Positions 1 through 7,938 of a stretch of 64,000 nt of DNA are shown here, one piece after another. The position numbers and the translations under genes are program-made. Position 1 is the first letter of the stretch. Each line of letters opens with the position of its first letter. Under the pieces are notes generated by a model, which made no database searches, was not told the DNA's origin, and saw nothing but the letters and a program-made list of their open reading frames with translations. Source of the DNA: Rhodospirillales bacterium (GTDB lineage Bacteria; Pseudomonadota; Alphaproteobacteria; Reyranellales; Reyranellaceae); assembly GCA_009377525.1 (NCBI GenBank), contig WHTW01000005.1, positions 1 through 64,000 of the forward strand. The letters are read 5' to 3'.

Positions 1-54
1 GCGCGTCCCGCGCGCTCATGATCATGAGCGCGCGGGACGCGCGCGGTCCGGAAG
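1..54. repeat. Palindromic hairpin repeat, cut by the window edge
   Basis: Bases 1-42 are a perfect palindrome centred on TCATGATCATGA, and GCGGTCCGGAAG follows. The missing left flank would be its complement, CTTCCGGACCGC, as in the complete copy at 9547-9612. Each half is itself a short hairpin (GCGCG, loop TCC, CGCGC). It lies just downstream of the glutathione transferase gene, so it could act as a terminator. Confidence 0.8.
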
Positions 55-68
55 AAAATGAGTCTACA

Positions 69-830
69 CTAGATCGGCATCACGCCACGACGGGGCGCGG
101 CGCCGGCATAGGTCTCCGCGCTGACCGGCGCGCCCATCGCCTTGAGTACGGCGCGCTGCTCGGCAATCGGTACGCGTAGCACCGCGTCCTCCAGCTTCGC
201 CAGTTTGGCGAAAGCGGGCGACGCGAGCGTGCGGCCGATCCAGCCGGCCGTCTTCGGCCAGCGCGCCGCGTCGATCTGGAAGCGCACCCAGCCGGCGTTG
301 CGGAAGAAGGCAGCGATGGCGATGTCGGCGACCGAAAGTATATTGCCGAAGCGAAAGCCGTCGGCCGGCGCCTCGCCCTCGAGATAGTCGAGCACCGTCG
401 GGACCTCTTCCTTGAGCGCGCGGTCGACCATCTCGCGGTCGCCCTTCTCGCCCCACACCGAGGGCCGGATGGCGATCTGGTTGAACAGGCGCCAGATGAA
501 GACATCGCCCATGCGCGTGTCGGCGAACTCCTCCAGCCAGCGGGCGCGCGCCCGGTCGGCGATGTCCTTGGGGAAGAGCGCCGGCTCGGGCTGCTTGTCC
601 TCGAGGTACTGGCAGATCACCGAGGAATCCGACAGCACGAGGTCGCCGTCGACCAGCACCGGGATGCGGCGCAGCGGGCTGAGCTTCGAGAACCGGTCGT
701 CGCCGAAGAACGGCACGATGTGGTCGACCTCGTAGGCCATGCCTTTCACCTCCAGGCAGGCCAGGACCTTGCGGACATAGGGCGACAGGTAGCTGCCGAC
801 GATCAGGATTGGCTTCAAGGCTCTTTCCAT
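69..830 (-). CDS. Glutathione S-transferase family protein
   Basis: A cytosolic 253-residue protein that probably conjugates or reduces electrophiles with glutathione. The N-terminal thioredoxin-like half begins with the GST pattern SYLSPYVRKV, where S/P are expected at the glutathione site, and has the cis-proline turn RRIPVL and the acidic-serine motif LSDSSVICQYLE. The C-terminal half is helical, with SVADIAIAAF typical of GST_C. I start at ATG 830 (MERALKP); the open frame continues upstream but only through the divergent marR gene. The gene diverges from marR with 31 bases between starts, and a perfect palindrome in that gap suggests MarR control. Family assignment is firm; the substrate is unknown. 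Confidence 0.9.
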   Translation of the reverse strand: MERALKPILIVGSYLSPYVRKVLACLEVKGMAYEVDHIVPFFGDDRFSKLSPLRRIPVLVDGDLVLSDSSVICQYLEDKQPEPALFPKDIADRARARWLEEFADTRMGDVFIWRLFNQIAIRPSVWGEKGDREMVDRALKEEVPTVLDYLEGEAPADGFRFGNILSVADIAIAAFFRNAGWVRFQIDAARWPKTAGWIGRTLASPAFAKLAKLEDAVLRVPIAEQRAVLKAMGAPVSAETYAGAAPRRGVMPI

Positions 831-842
831 GTATCTACAACT

Positions 843-856
843 TATGTATATACATA
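843..856. promoter_or_regulatory. Probable MarR operator between gst and marR
   Basis: TATGTATATACATA is a perfect 14-base palindrome in the 31-base gap between two divergent start codons. It is AT-rich against a very GC-rich background. MarR dimers usually bind such short inverted repeats in their own divergent promoter, so autoregulation together with the gst gene is the natural reading. Confidence 0.65.
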
Positions 857-861
857 CATCA

Positions 862-1314
862 ATGAGCAAACCCAGACAATCCCCCAAGACGCTGCGGTCG
901 GACGCCCGGTCGGCCCTGCAAACCTGCGCCGGCTGGAACCTGCGGCTCGCCGCCCGACGGGCGACGCAGTTCATGGAGGAGCGCATGGCCCAAGCCGGCG
1001 TCTCCTTCTCGCAGTTCGGCCTGATGGCCGAGATCGCCTCGGCTGACGACGACACGGTGAGCGCGCTGGCCGAGCGCATGGGGCTCGACCAGTCGACCCT
1101 GTCGCGCACCCTGCGCACGCTGGAGGCCGACGGACTGGTCGAGATCGCCGTCGTCGAAAGCGACCAGCGCAAGCGCATGGTGTGGCTGACCGAGAAAGGC
1201 GCGCGCCGGCTCGAGGCGGCCCTCGCCGCCTGGCGGCAGGCCCACGCCGCTCTCGCCAAGCAGGTTTCCGTCGACGCAGTCCGCCGCCTGACGCGCGAGG
1301 TCGACGCACTATGA
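862..1314 (+). CDS. MarR family transcriptional regulator
   Basis: A 150-residue winged-helix repressor. The DNA-recognition region is MGLDQSTLSRTLRTLEADGL, followed by the wing with the conserved DQRKRMVWLTEKG, the MarR signature. Start ATG 862 gives the usual family length; an earlier in-frame ATG at 829 would overlap the gst start. The stop overlaps the ATG of the MFS gene (ATGA), so the two are translationally coupled. The palindrome at 843-856 is the likely binding site, and the ligand is probably a substrate of the neighbouring transporter or transferase (inference). Confidence 0.92.
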   Translation: MSKPRQSPKTLRSDARSALQTCAGWNLRLAARRATQFMEERMAQAGVSFSQFGLMAEIASADDDTVSALAERMGLDQSTLSRTLRTLEADGLVEIAVVESDQRKRMVWLTEKGARRLEAALAAWRQAHAALAKQVSVDAVRRLTREVDAL

Positions 1315-2533
1315 AAAACCTGCTCGACAGCCGCGCCGCCTGGATCATGGCGAGCGCGGCTCTCGCCATCATGACCATCGCCTACGGCGCACCGCTGGTC
1401 GTGGTGGTGGCGATGAAGCAGATCGCGGCCGAGCTGCAGACCAACCGGGCGGCACCCGCCGGTGCGAGCTCGCTCAGCTATGTCGGTGCGGCTTTCGGCG
1501 GCATCGTCGCCGGCTGGCTGGCCGGGCGGTTGGGCATCCGGCCCATCGTGATCTTCGGCTCGACCATGGTGGCGGTCGGCCTGGTGCTGTCGTCCTGGGG
1601 CGGCATGGTCGAACTCTATGCCGGCCACGGCATCTTCATGGGCCTGTTCGGCACCTCCTGCATGTTCTCGGCCTTGCTCACCTATGTGAGCCTGTGGTTC
1701 GAGCGCCGCCGCGGCTCGGCAGTGGCGTTGATCGCCTCGGGCCAGGCGGTCGCCGGCGCGATCTGGCCGCCGCCGCTGCAGTTCGGCATCGATCATGTCG
1801 GCTGGCGCCACACCATGCTGTGGTTCGCCGCCTTCGTGCTGCTCTCGAGCGTGGCGCTCACCATCATCTTCCTGCACCCGGCGCCGATCGCGCCGTCTGC
1901 GACGGCAGCCGCAGCGCCGACCGGCGCGACACCACGCTCGGCCTGCCGCCCAACCTCCTGATGGTCCTGCTGATGATCGCGGTCTATTGCTGCTGCGTGC
2001 CGATGGCGATCCCCATGCAGCACGTCGTGGCTTTCTGCGGTGATCTCGGCTTCGCCTCGCAGTATGGCGCGGCGATGCTGTCGGTGCTGCTGGGCACAGC
2101 CTTCCTGGCGCGCCAGTTCTGGGGCTGGCTGAGCGACAGGATCGGCGGCTTCCAGACGCTGCTGTTCAGCTCGCTGGTCCAGGCCACCGCCCTGGTGGGC
2201 TTCCTGCTGACCAAGGACATGGCCGCGCTCTTTGCCGTCTCCGCCGTCTTCGGGCTCGGCCTGTCGGGCCTGCTGCCGGCCTACGTCATCGTGATCCGCG
2301 ACTGCTTCTCCATCCACGAAGCGAACTGGCGCATCCCGACCGTCATGTTCGCCGGCCTTTTAGGCATGGCGAGCGGCGGCTGGGGGGCCGGGCTCCTCTA
2401 CGACCAGTTCGGCGACTACCTGCCAGCCTTCTCGACCGGCATGGCTTTCAACCTCGTGAACCTCGCCGTGCTGCTGTTCCTGATCTCGCGGCCTCACACC
2501 AGGTTGATGCGGCAGCCGCAGACCTCGACCTGA
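1311..2533 (+). pseudogene. MFS transporter, frameshifted in the middle
   Basis: A Major Facilitator permease of about 407 residues if repaired. The first frame starts at ATG 1311, inside the marR stop, and gives about six membrane helices up to LTIIFLHPAPIAP; it then runs out at 1961. The remaining helices (from TTLGLPPNLLMVLLMIAVYC to the end at 2533) lie in another frame. The break is at about 1890-1935, in the cytoplasmic loop between the two halves, and fits loss of one base. No slippery heptamer is visible, so programmed frameshifting is unlikely. It is either a recent mutation or an assembly error. The last 40 bases overlap the convergent VOC gene. Confidence 0.8.
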
Positions 2534-3246
2534 GCAGGTCCGCGATCCCTGCCGCGCTTCCTGGCGGCGGCCAGCACGCGATGGCGGTCGACCACCTTGA
2601 CGTCGTAGGCCGACACGCCGGGCCCGCGCCCGTCAACGATCGGCGTGAAGCGGATCTCGCCGTCATCGTCGAGGCGGATGATGTCGTCCTGCGCCGGGCG
2701 ATTGAGCAGCTTCGACCAATGGGCGGCGGCCTTGTCCGGATCCTCGGCCTGGATCTCGACGCCGGCCAGGCCGTTGGTCACATCCGAGCGCGCATGCTTC
2801 AGCCAGTCCTTCTCGGCTGGCGGCCACCACAGTTTGGAATCGACGCCCGGCGGCGCGAAGGTCGTGTCGAGCGACAGCAGCACGCCCGACGTGTCGGACG
2901 GATGGAAGTGGGTGTAGTTGTATTCGGGCAGGTCCTTCTGCGCCACGGCGCGCACGCCGAGCCCGGTGACGCGTGCGCGCTCGGCCTTGGCGTCGGGCAC
3001 CTGGATGATCACCATGTAGCCGCCGTCGCCCTTGCGCCGCTCGATGTAGCGGCCGGCCGAGGTCCCGGGCTGCTCGGGCGTGACGATCTCGAGGAAGTCG
3101 TGGCCGATCGGGCAGACGACATTGACCAGGCCCCACTTGGCGACGCCGGGGTCGCGATAGGCGACCTCGATGCCCAGGATGTCGCACAGTTCCTCACGCG
3201 AGCTTTCGAGGTCTCTGCAGACGAAGACGCATTGCCTGAGCTTCAT
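2494..3246 (-). CDS. VOC superfamily (glyoxalase-like) protein
   Basis: A 250-residue cytosolic protein built from two vicinal-oxygen-chelate units. The first starts at once with LRQCVFVCRDLESSREELCDILGIEV and contains FLEIVTPEQPG; the second begins near residue 155 (GLAGVEIQAEDPDKAAAHWSKLL). Such proteins are metal-dependent dioxygenases, isomerases or glyoxalases, and the substrate cannot be told from sequence. A purine-rich GGAGTG sits upstream of ATG 3246. It converges on the MFS pseudogene and overlaps its 3' end. Confidence 0.8.
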   Translation of the reverse strand: MKLRQCVFVCRDLESSREELCDILGIEVAYRDPGVAKWGLVNVVCPIGHDFLEIVTPEQPGTSAGRYIERRKGDGGYMVIIQVPDAKAERARVTGLGVRAVAQKDLPEYNYTHFHPSDTSGVLLSLDTTFAPPGVDSKLWWPPAEKDWLKHARSDVTNGLAGVEIQAEDPDKAAAHWSKLLNRPAQDDIIRLDDDGEIRFTPIVDGRGPGVSAYDVKVVDRHRVLAAARKRGRDRGPAQVEVCGCRINLV

Positions 3247-3277
3247 CGTTCCACTCCCTAAGCCTTTGGTTGTCGCC

Positions 3278-3402
3278 TAGAGCACATCCTGACCGGCTGA
3301 GATCAGCCGGACAGGATGTGCCCTGTGAACGAGGCGTTTCGAGTACCGCGTTTCCGATCGGATGGAACCGCGCGCGGTTCCATCCAATCGGAAGCCGCTC
3401 TA
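3278..3402. repeat. Two-hairpin repeat bounded by TAGAGC and GCTCTA, copy 1
   Basis: A 125-base element with two stem-loops: arms 3282-3300/3303-3321 (19 bp, one mismatch) and 3354-3372/3373-3391 (19 bp, one mismatch). Its ends are inverted hexamers. A second copy at 21429-21554 has the same architecture but different stem bases that change in compensating pairs. It lies just upstream of the LivM-like gene. Confidence 0.85.
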
Positions 3403-3412
3403 TGGTAGTCCC

Positions 3413-4396
3413 ATGCGGACCGTGTGGACCATGGGCTTCGTGGCGGCGGCCGCTCTCTCATTCTGCTTCCCGGATTTCATCGTCTTCCGCTTCACCCAGG
3501 CCGTGATCTGGGCGATCGCGCTCCTGGGCCTGGTGTTGCTGTGCGGCGTCAGCGGCCAGTTCTCCTTCGCCCAGGCCGCCCTGTTCGGCGTCGGCGGCTA
3601 CAGCGCGGCCATCATCGGCGCGCACACGCCGCTGTCGGTCTATTGGGGGCTGCCGGCAGCGCTGCTGATGGGCTACGCCGCCGGCTGGGCGCTGGGCCGC
3701 ATCGCCGGCGGCCACAGTCTCTGGACGCAGGCGCTGGTCACCTATGCCTTCGCCATCGCCTTCCCGCAGCTCCTGCGCTGGCGCCTGATCGAGCGCTGGA
3801 CCGGCGGCGTTCAAGGCCTCTATCTCGACTTCCCGACGCCGCCCGGCGGCATCAGCGCCGACCGCTGGAATTTCCTCGTGGCGCTCGCTCTGCTGGCGGT
3901 CGGTGCTTGTCTTGCCGGGAACATGATCACCAGCCGCTCGGGCCGGGCGCTGACGGCCGCGCGCGACAACGACCTCGCCGCCGGCGCGCAGGGCATCCCC
4001 GTCGTGCAGGTGCGCGCCACGATCTCGGGCATCGCCGGCGCCTATCTCGCGCTGGCGGGGTGTCTGTCGTCCTACCAGTACGGCTATGTCGGCCCGACCG
4101 GCTACGGCTTCGCGCTGTCGGTGCAGATGCTGTTCGGCCTGGTGATCGGCGGCATGCAATCGCCGGCCGGCGCGATCGTCGGCGGGCTGTTCCTGCAGTT
4201 CTTTCCCGACCTCGTCGCGGGCATGGGCAAGGGCCTGTCGGGCCTGCTCTACGCGGTGCTGCTGATCGCGGCCATGGTGGCGATGCCGACGGGGATCGTG
4301 GGGGCGTTGAGGCGGCTCATCGCCGGGAGCGCGCCACTCCGTGGCGCTCTTCTCAAGATCATGATGCGCCACGGAGTGGCGCGCTCCCGGCAATGA
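3413..4396 (+). CDS. Branched-chain amino acid ABC transporter permease (LivM-like), orphan
   Basis: A 327-residue inner-membrane permease of the LivM/BPD_transp_2 family with about eight to ten hydrophobic helices and the family signature GVSGQFSFAQAALFGVGGYS near residue 45. The matching region ARDNDLAAGAQGIPVVQVR near residue 190 corresponds to the ATPase-contact loop. I choose ATG 3413 because the longer frame starts inside the repeat element at 3278-3402. There is no LivH, LivG or LivF partner nearby; a LivJ-like binding protein lies 17 kb away. The last 20 or so residues are encoded by a palindromic repeat (4322-4391), so the native C-terminus was probably replaced or extended. Confidence 0.8.
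   Translation: MRTVWTMGFVAAAALSFCFPDFIVFRFTQAVIWAIALLGLVLLCGVSGQFSFAQAALFGVGGYSAAIIGAHTPLSVYWGLPAALLMGYAAGWALGRIAGGHSLWTQALVTYAFAIAFPQLLRWRLIERWTGGVQGLYLDFPTPPGGISADRWNFLVALALLAVGACLAGNMITSRSGRALTAARDNDLAAGAQGIPVVQVRATISGIAGAYLALAGCLSSYQYGYVGPTGYGFALSVQMLFGLVIGGMQSPAGAIVGGLFLQFFPDLVAGMGKGLSGLLYAVLLIAAMVAMPTGIVGALRRLIAGSAPLRGALLKIMMRHGVARSRQ
4322..4391. repeat. Palindromic repeat inside the 3' end of the LivM-like gene
   Basis: Arms 4322-4347 and 4366-4391 are a perfect 26-bp inverted repeat around an 18-base loop containing ATCATGAT. The arm sequence (CCGGGAGCGCGCCACTCC followed by GTGGCGC) is almost that of the outer arms of the repeat at 6151-6320. It is translated as the tail of the permease and lies between two convergent genes. 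Confidence 0.88.
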
Positions 4397-4399
4397 AGA

Positions 4400-5191
4400 T
4401 CAATACCCCTTGAACACCGGCGCGCGCTTCTCGACGAAGGCGCGGGCGGCTTCCTTGTGGTCCTCGGTCTCGCCGGTGCGGATCATGCGCGCGGCCTCGG
4501 AGTCGAGCGCCTCGGAGAGCGAGCCCTCTTCCGCCACCTTCATGTTCTTCTTCACGTGCCACCACGCCACCCGCGGCCCGGCCGCGAGCTTCCTGGCGAA
4601 GGCCATGGTCTCGCTGTCGAGGTTGGCGTCGTCGACGATGCGGTTGGCCAGCCCCAGCTTCTCGATCTGCTCGGCGTTCAGGATCTCGGCCGTAAAGTAG
4701 AGCTCGCGCGCCTTGGCGGTACCGACGAGCTTGTGCAGGAAATAGTGCGAGCCGAAGTCACCCGAGAAGCCGACCTTGGCGAAGGCCGTGGTCATGCGCG
4801 CGCTCTTGGCCGCAAAGCGCATGTCGGCCGCCAGCGCCAGCGACAGGCCGGCGCCCGCCGCCACGCCGTTCACCATGGCGATGGTGGGCTTGCCCATCTC
4901 GTGCAGGAGCTCGGAGACGCGCATGCGGATGCGGATGTCGTGGACCTTGTCCTCGTAGGTCTTGTCCTGGTCGCGGCCGGCCGCCATCGACTTCACGTCG
5001 CCGCCGGCGCAGAACGCCTTGTCGCCCGCGCCGCGCACCACCACGCAGCCGATGTCGCGCGAGCCCGCCGCCTCGTTCAGCGCGTCGGTCAGGCTGTTCA
5101 TCATGTCGCCCGACAGGGCGTTCATCGCATCGGGACGGTTCAGCGTGATCTTCATGACGCCGTCTTCGACGGATTTCAGCAGGTGAGACAT
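4400..5191 (-). CDS. Enoyl-CoA hydratase/isomerase family protein
   Basis: A 263-residue crotonase-fold enzyme for CoA thioesters, probably in fatty or aromatic acid breakdown. It has the first oxyanion-hole segment AFCAGGDVKSM near residue 66 and the second in GVAAGAGLSLALAADMRFA near residue 110. The acidic pair is partly changed: FSGDFGSHYFL carries Asp where the hydratase Glu often sits, so an isomerase or hydrolase role is possible. ATG 5191 has a strong GGAGGAAG ribosome site, which rules out the longer upstream frame. It diverges from a second crotonase gene at 5305. Confidence 0.92.
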   Translation of the reverse strand: MSHLLKSVEDGVMKITLNRPDAMNALSGDMMNSLTDALNEAAGSRDIGCVVVRGAGDKAFCAGGDVKSMAAGRDQDKTYEDKVHDIRIRMRVSELLHEMGKPTIAMVNGVAAGAGLSLALAADMRFAAKSARMTTAFAKVGFSGDFGSHYFLHKLVGTAKARELYFTAEILNAEQIEKLGLANRIVDDANLDSETMAFARKLAAGPRVAWWHVKKNMKVAEEGSLSEALDSEAARMIRTGETEDHKEAARAFVEKRAPVFKGY

Positions 5192-5304
5192 CGACTTCCT
5201 CCGGGATTGCGGACCGACTGTGTTGCGGCGAATGTTTCGCAAACCACGCGGTCGCGCAACGGCATTCGGTCTTGCGCAGCGGAACGAAAAAGCGAGTAAA
5301 ACCC

Positions 5305-6144
5305 ATGGCCTACGAGACCCTGCTCACCAGCCTCGAGGACGGCGTCATGACCGTGACCTTGAACCGGCCCGACAAGCTCAACGCCTTCAACACGGTGATG
5401 AGCAAGGAATTGATCGACTTCTTCCAGCGCGTGAATGCGATGGATGAAGTGCGGGCGATCGTCGTGACCGGCGCCGGCCGCGCCTTCTGCGCCGGCGCCG
5501 ACATCTCAGGCGGCAGCGGCGCCTTCCAGGTGTGGAACGACGGGACCGCGCCGCAGAAACGCGAGGCCCGCGATTCGATCACGCTTGCGATCTTCAACTG
5601 CCTGAAGCCCATCGTGGCCGCGATCAACGGTGCGGCGGTCGGCGTCGGCATCACCATGTGCCTGCCGATGGACGTGCGCCTGATGTCGAGCGCGGCCAGG
5701 ATCGGCTTCGTGTTCAACAAGCGCGGCATGGCGATGGAGGCCGGCTCGTGTTGGTTCCTGCCGCGGCTGGTCGGCATGCAACAGGCCCAGGAATGGGTGA
5801 TGACGGCCGAGCTGTTCGGCGCCGAAGAGGCGCTGAAGGGCGGCCTCGCGCGTTCGGTCCATGAGCCGGAAGACCTTCTGCCGGCAGCGCAGGCACTGGC
5901 CAAAAAGTTCGCGGCCAGTACGTCCTCGGCGGTGGCGGCGGCCGTCAACCGCCGGCTGATGTGGAGCATGTTGGGTGCGCAGGATCCGCTCGACGCCGTG
6001 ACCCTCGACCTGCAGTGCGTCGGCTATCTCGCCGCCGGCGCCGATGCGCAGGAAGGCATAAAATCCTTCTTCGAGAAGCGCGCTCCCGCCTTCCCGCTCA
6101 AGCCCAGCAGGGACATGCCGCCGTTCGGGCCGTGGGCGAAGTAG
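5305..6144 (+). CDS. Enoyl-CoA hydratase/isomerase family protein
   Basis: A 279-residue crotonase-fold enzyme. The opening LEDGVMTVTLNRPDKLNAFN and the oxyanion segment AFCAGADISGG (near residue 65) are diagnostic, and GAAVGVGITMCLPMDVRLM is the second half of the hole. The catalytic loop KRGMAMEAGSCWFLPRLVG keeps one Glu. The C-terminal FEKRAPAFP matches the helical tail that closes the trimer. ATG 5305 follows a weak purine stretch. It is divergent from the crotonase at 4400-5191 and shares 113 bases of promoter; the two proteins are only distantly similar, so this is not a recent duplication. Confidence 0.92.
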   Translation: MAYETLLTSLEDGVMTVTLNRPDKLNAFNTVMSKELIDFFQRVNAMDEVRAIVVTGAGRAFCAGADISGGSGAFQVWNDGTAPQKREARDSITLAIFNCLKPIVAAINGAAVGVGITMCLPMDVRLMSSAARIGFVFNKRGMAMEAGSCWFLPRLVGMQQAQEWVMTAELFGAEEALKGGLARSVHEPEDLLPAAQALAKKFAASTSSAVAAAVNRRLMWSMLGAQDPLDAVTLDLQCVGYLAAGADAQEGIKSFFEKRAPAFPLKPSRDMPPFGPWAK

Positions 6145-6150
6145 CTCATC

Positions 6151-6320
6151 GCTGGGAGCGCGCCACTCCGTGGCGCTGATATCTTCCGGACCGCGCGCAT
6201 CTTGCGCGCTCATGAATCATGAGCGTAGGGAGCCGAATCGGCCTCTGGCCGATTCGGCGTAGGAGGCTCGCGGTCCGGAAGAGCATGACATGAGCGCCAC
6301 GGGAGTGGCGCGCTCCCAGC
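6151..6320. repeat. Nested palindromic repeat (three levels)
   Basis: Outer arms 6151-6177 and 6293-6320 pair with one bulge. Inside them, CTTCCGGACCGCG (6183-6195) pairs with its complement at 6269-6281. Inside that lie two independent hairpins: GCGCGCA-TCT-TGCGCGC followed by TCATGA, and GCCGAATCGGCC-TCT-GGCCGATTCGGC (6232-6258, perfect 12-bp stem). It separates the crotonase gene from the convergent poxB remnant. Confidence 0.85.
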
Positions 6321-6325
6321 AAAGA

Positions 6326-7156
6326 CTAAAGATTCTCCGTGACCAGGTCCCAGACGTCGCCGGCACGACCGCCGAGCATGGCCTTGGCGGAATAAAGCGC
6401 GGTGCCGAACACCTGCTCGGCGCCGACGAACGGCGGCATGACCAGCTCCATGCGGCTGGTGACGACATCGAGCAGCGCCGGGCCGGGCTGGGCGAGCCAG
6501 TCCCGCACGGCGGCGTCGAGATCGGCGGCGTGCTCGACCCGCCGCGCATGGAAGCCGATCGCCTCGGCGACGCGCGAGAAGTCGGGGTTCACGAGGTCGG
6601 TATAGGCGTTGAGCAGGCCCTCGACTTTCATCTCCAGCTCGATGAACCCGAGCGCGCCGTTGTTGAACACGAGGATCTTGAGCGGGATCTTCTCCTGGAT
6701 GGCGGTCAACAGGTCGCCCATCATCATCGACAGCCCGCCGTCGCCGCTCATCGAGATCACCTGGCGGTCGGGAAAGGCGCGCTTTGCGCTGCAGGCGCGA
6801 TGGACCTGCTCGAAGTCGACCTCCTGCGGGAAGTCGAAATCGCGCTCCTCCGAGGTGATCTGGCTCGCGATCAGCACCACCGGCGCACGATTACGATGCG
6901 ATTCGAACAGTCCATTGATGAAATGCAGGCTACCCGGACCGCACGAGCCGGCACAGGCGGTGAGCTCGCCCGTCAGCAGCGCCTCGGCGCCGGCGGCGAA
7001 GCCGCCGCCTCCTCATGGCGCACGTGCACCCAATTGATTCCGCTGCGCCGGATCGCGTCGGTCACGTCGTTCAGCGTGTCGCCCGGCACCCCAGCAATGC
7101 TTCACCCCGGCGGCCTGCAGGGTCTCGACGATCACTTCGGCGACGGTCTGGCTCAT
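6326..7156 (-). pseudogene. poxB: Pyruvate dehydrogenase (quinone) remnant, poxB-like
   Basis: A decayed thiamine-diphosphate enzyme. The C-terminal 184 residues are in one frame and align with the end of E. coli PoxB (SMSGDGGLSMMMGDLLTAIQ, the ThDP motif; then FNNGALGFIELEMK). The N-terminal start is visible from ATG 7156 as MSQTVAEVIVETLQAAGVKH, then needs two one-base corrections (near 7090 and 7015) to read WGVPGDTLNDV and HEEAAAFAAGAEALLTGEL. About 280-300 residues of the middle are missing: the sequence jumps from the ITSEERDFDFPQ region straight to FPDRQVISM. The deletion makes it a pseudogene whether or not the small indels are real. Confidence 0.85.
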
Positions 7157-7165
7157 GAAGACTCC

Positions 7166-7507
7166 TCAATTGCCGGCGAGAAGTTTGTTCAACGTGGCTC
7201 GCAGCCCTGGCAGATCATCCGCTACGACTTCCCAAACTCGCTTTCGGCTGATCAGAGCATAGCCATGAATCAGGAAGTTGCGGAACGCGACAATCTCGGA
7301 AAGTTGAGGAATCGACGCGGCGAGCTGTGCGTCAATACGGGCCAACTGCGAAAGTGCTTCACCGACTATCGTGAACTTTCGTTCGACAGCCGAATGAAGA
7401 ACGATATCCGCGTCGAACTGCTCGAAAGTCTTCCCAGCGAGCATCGTCACAATGGCCTCGACAGCCTGCTGGGCATCCCACAGCAGCACTTTCGGGTCAC
7501 GCTTCAA
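7166..7507 (-). CDS. hepT: HepT-like HEPN-domain toxin (DUF86)
   Basis: A 113-residue, all-helical HEPN protein. The family motif R-x4-H-x-Y is present as R76-NFLI-H81-G-Y83. In characterised HepT proteins this is the RNase site and its Tyr is the target of AMPylation by the partner antitoxin. The 5' end overlaps the antitoxin gene by 11 bases, the standard antitoxin-first arrangement of MNT/HepT (type VII) pairs. Identity and pairing are clear. Toxicity in this host, and a role in phage defence rather than plasmid-type maintenance, are not shown by sequence. Confidence 0.9.
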   Translation of the reverse strand: MKRDPKVLLWDAQQAVEAIVTMLAGKTFEQFDADIVLHSAVERKFTIVGEALSQLARIDAQLAASIPQLSEIVAFRNFLIHGYALISRKRVWEVVADDLPGLRATLNKLLAGN

Positions 7508-7808
7508 ACAATCCCACCCGCGAGCGTTCGAATTCGGCTTTCAGATAGGGATTAACGACCGCACTCTCTTCCACGAGATCGACAGACCGTCCGAGCAGTT
7601 TTTCAAGTGACTCTTTCAAGCCGAGGTACGTTTGGAACTTCATCGCCTCAGGATGCGCGCGATCGAACTCGACAAGGAAATCGACGTCACTGCGCTCCGG
7701 GTCGAAGTCGTCGCGCGCCGCCGACCCGATGAGGTCCAGCCGCAGCACGTGGTAGCGACGACATAAGTCGCGCAATTCCTCGCGATGTAGGGCGATTTCA
7801 TCGATCAT
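7497..7808 (-). CDS. mntA: MNT-domain nucleotidyltransferase antitoxin (MntA-like)
   Basis: A 103-residue minimal nucleotidyltransferase. It shows the polymerase-beta core motif GSAARDDFDPERSDVDFLVEF: G28-S29 followed by the metal-binding pair D41 and D43. The third acidic position is plausibly in RSVDLVEE. Family members AMPylate the Tyr of the HepT RX4HXY motif, which is present downstream. The product should bind and silence the toxin. ATG 7808 lies 130 bases from the divergent start at 7939. Confidence 0.9.
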   Translation of the reverse strand: MIDEIALHREELRDLCRRYHVLRLDLIGSAARDDFDPERSDVDFLVEFDRAHPEAMKFQTYLGLKESLEKLLGRSVDLVEESAVVNPYLKAEFERSRVGLFEA

Positions 7809-7938
7809 GGCGGGCTCGCTGTAGTGAGAAATATAGCATAGCCATTGCTATCGACCTATGAACAAGCGACAGGCGAAACGGCTGCTTGGAACCCACACGT
7901 TCTCGGCGTCTAATGGCGGTCTCGCGGAGGTTGCCCTG

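Noticed and set aside
69-1877. A 602-codon minus-strand frame read as one fused protein
   Set aside because: Only the last 253 codons are a GST. The rest is antisense to marR and the MFS gene and passes through the divergent promoter, so I cut it at ATG 830.
1885-1935. Programmed frameshift in the MFS gene
   Set aside because: No slippery heptamer or following stem-loop is visible. A chance indel or sequencing error explains it better.
3362-3412. Earlier ATG for the LivM-like permease at 3362
   Set aside because: It lies inside the two-hairpin repeat and adds 17 polar residues unlike any permease N-terminus.
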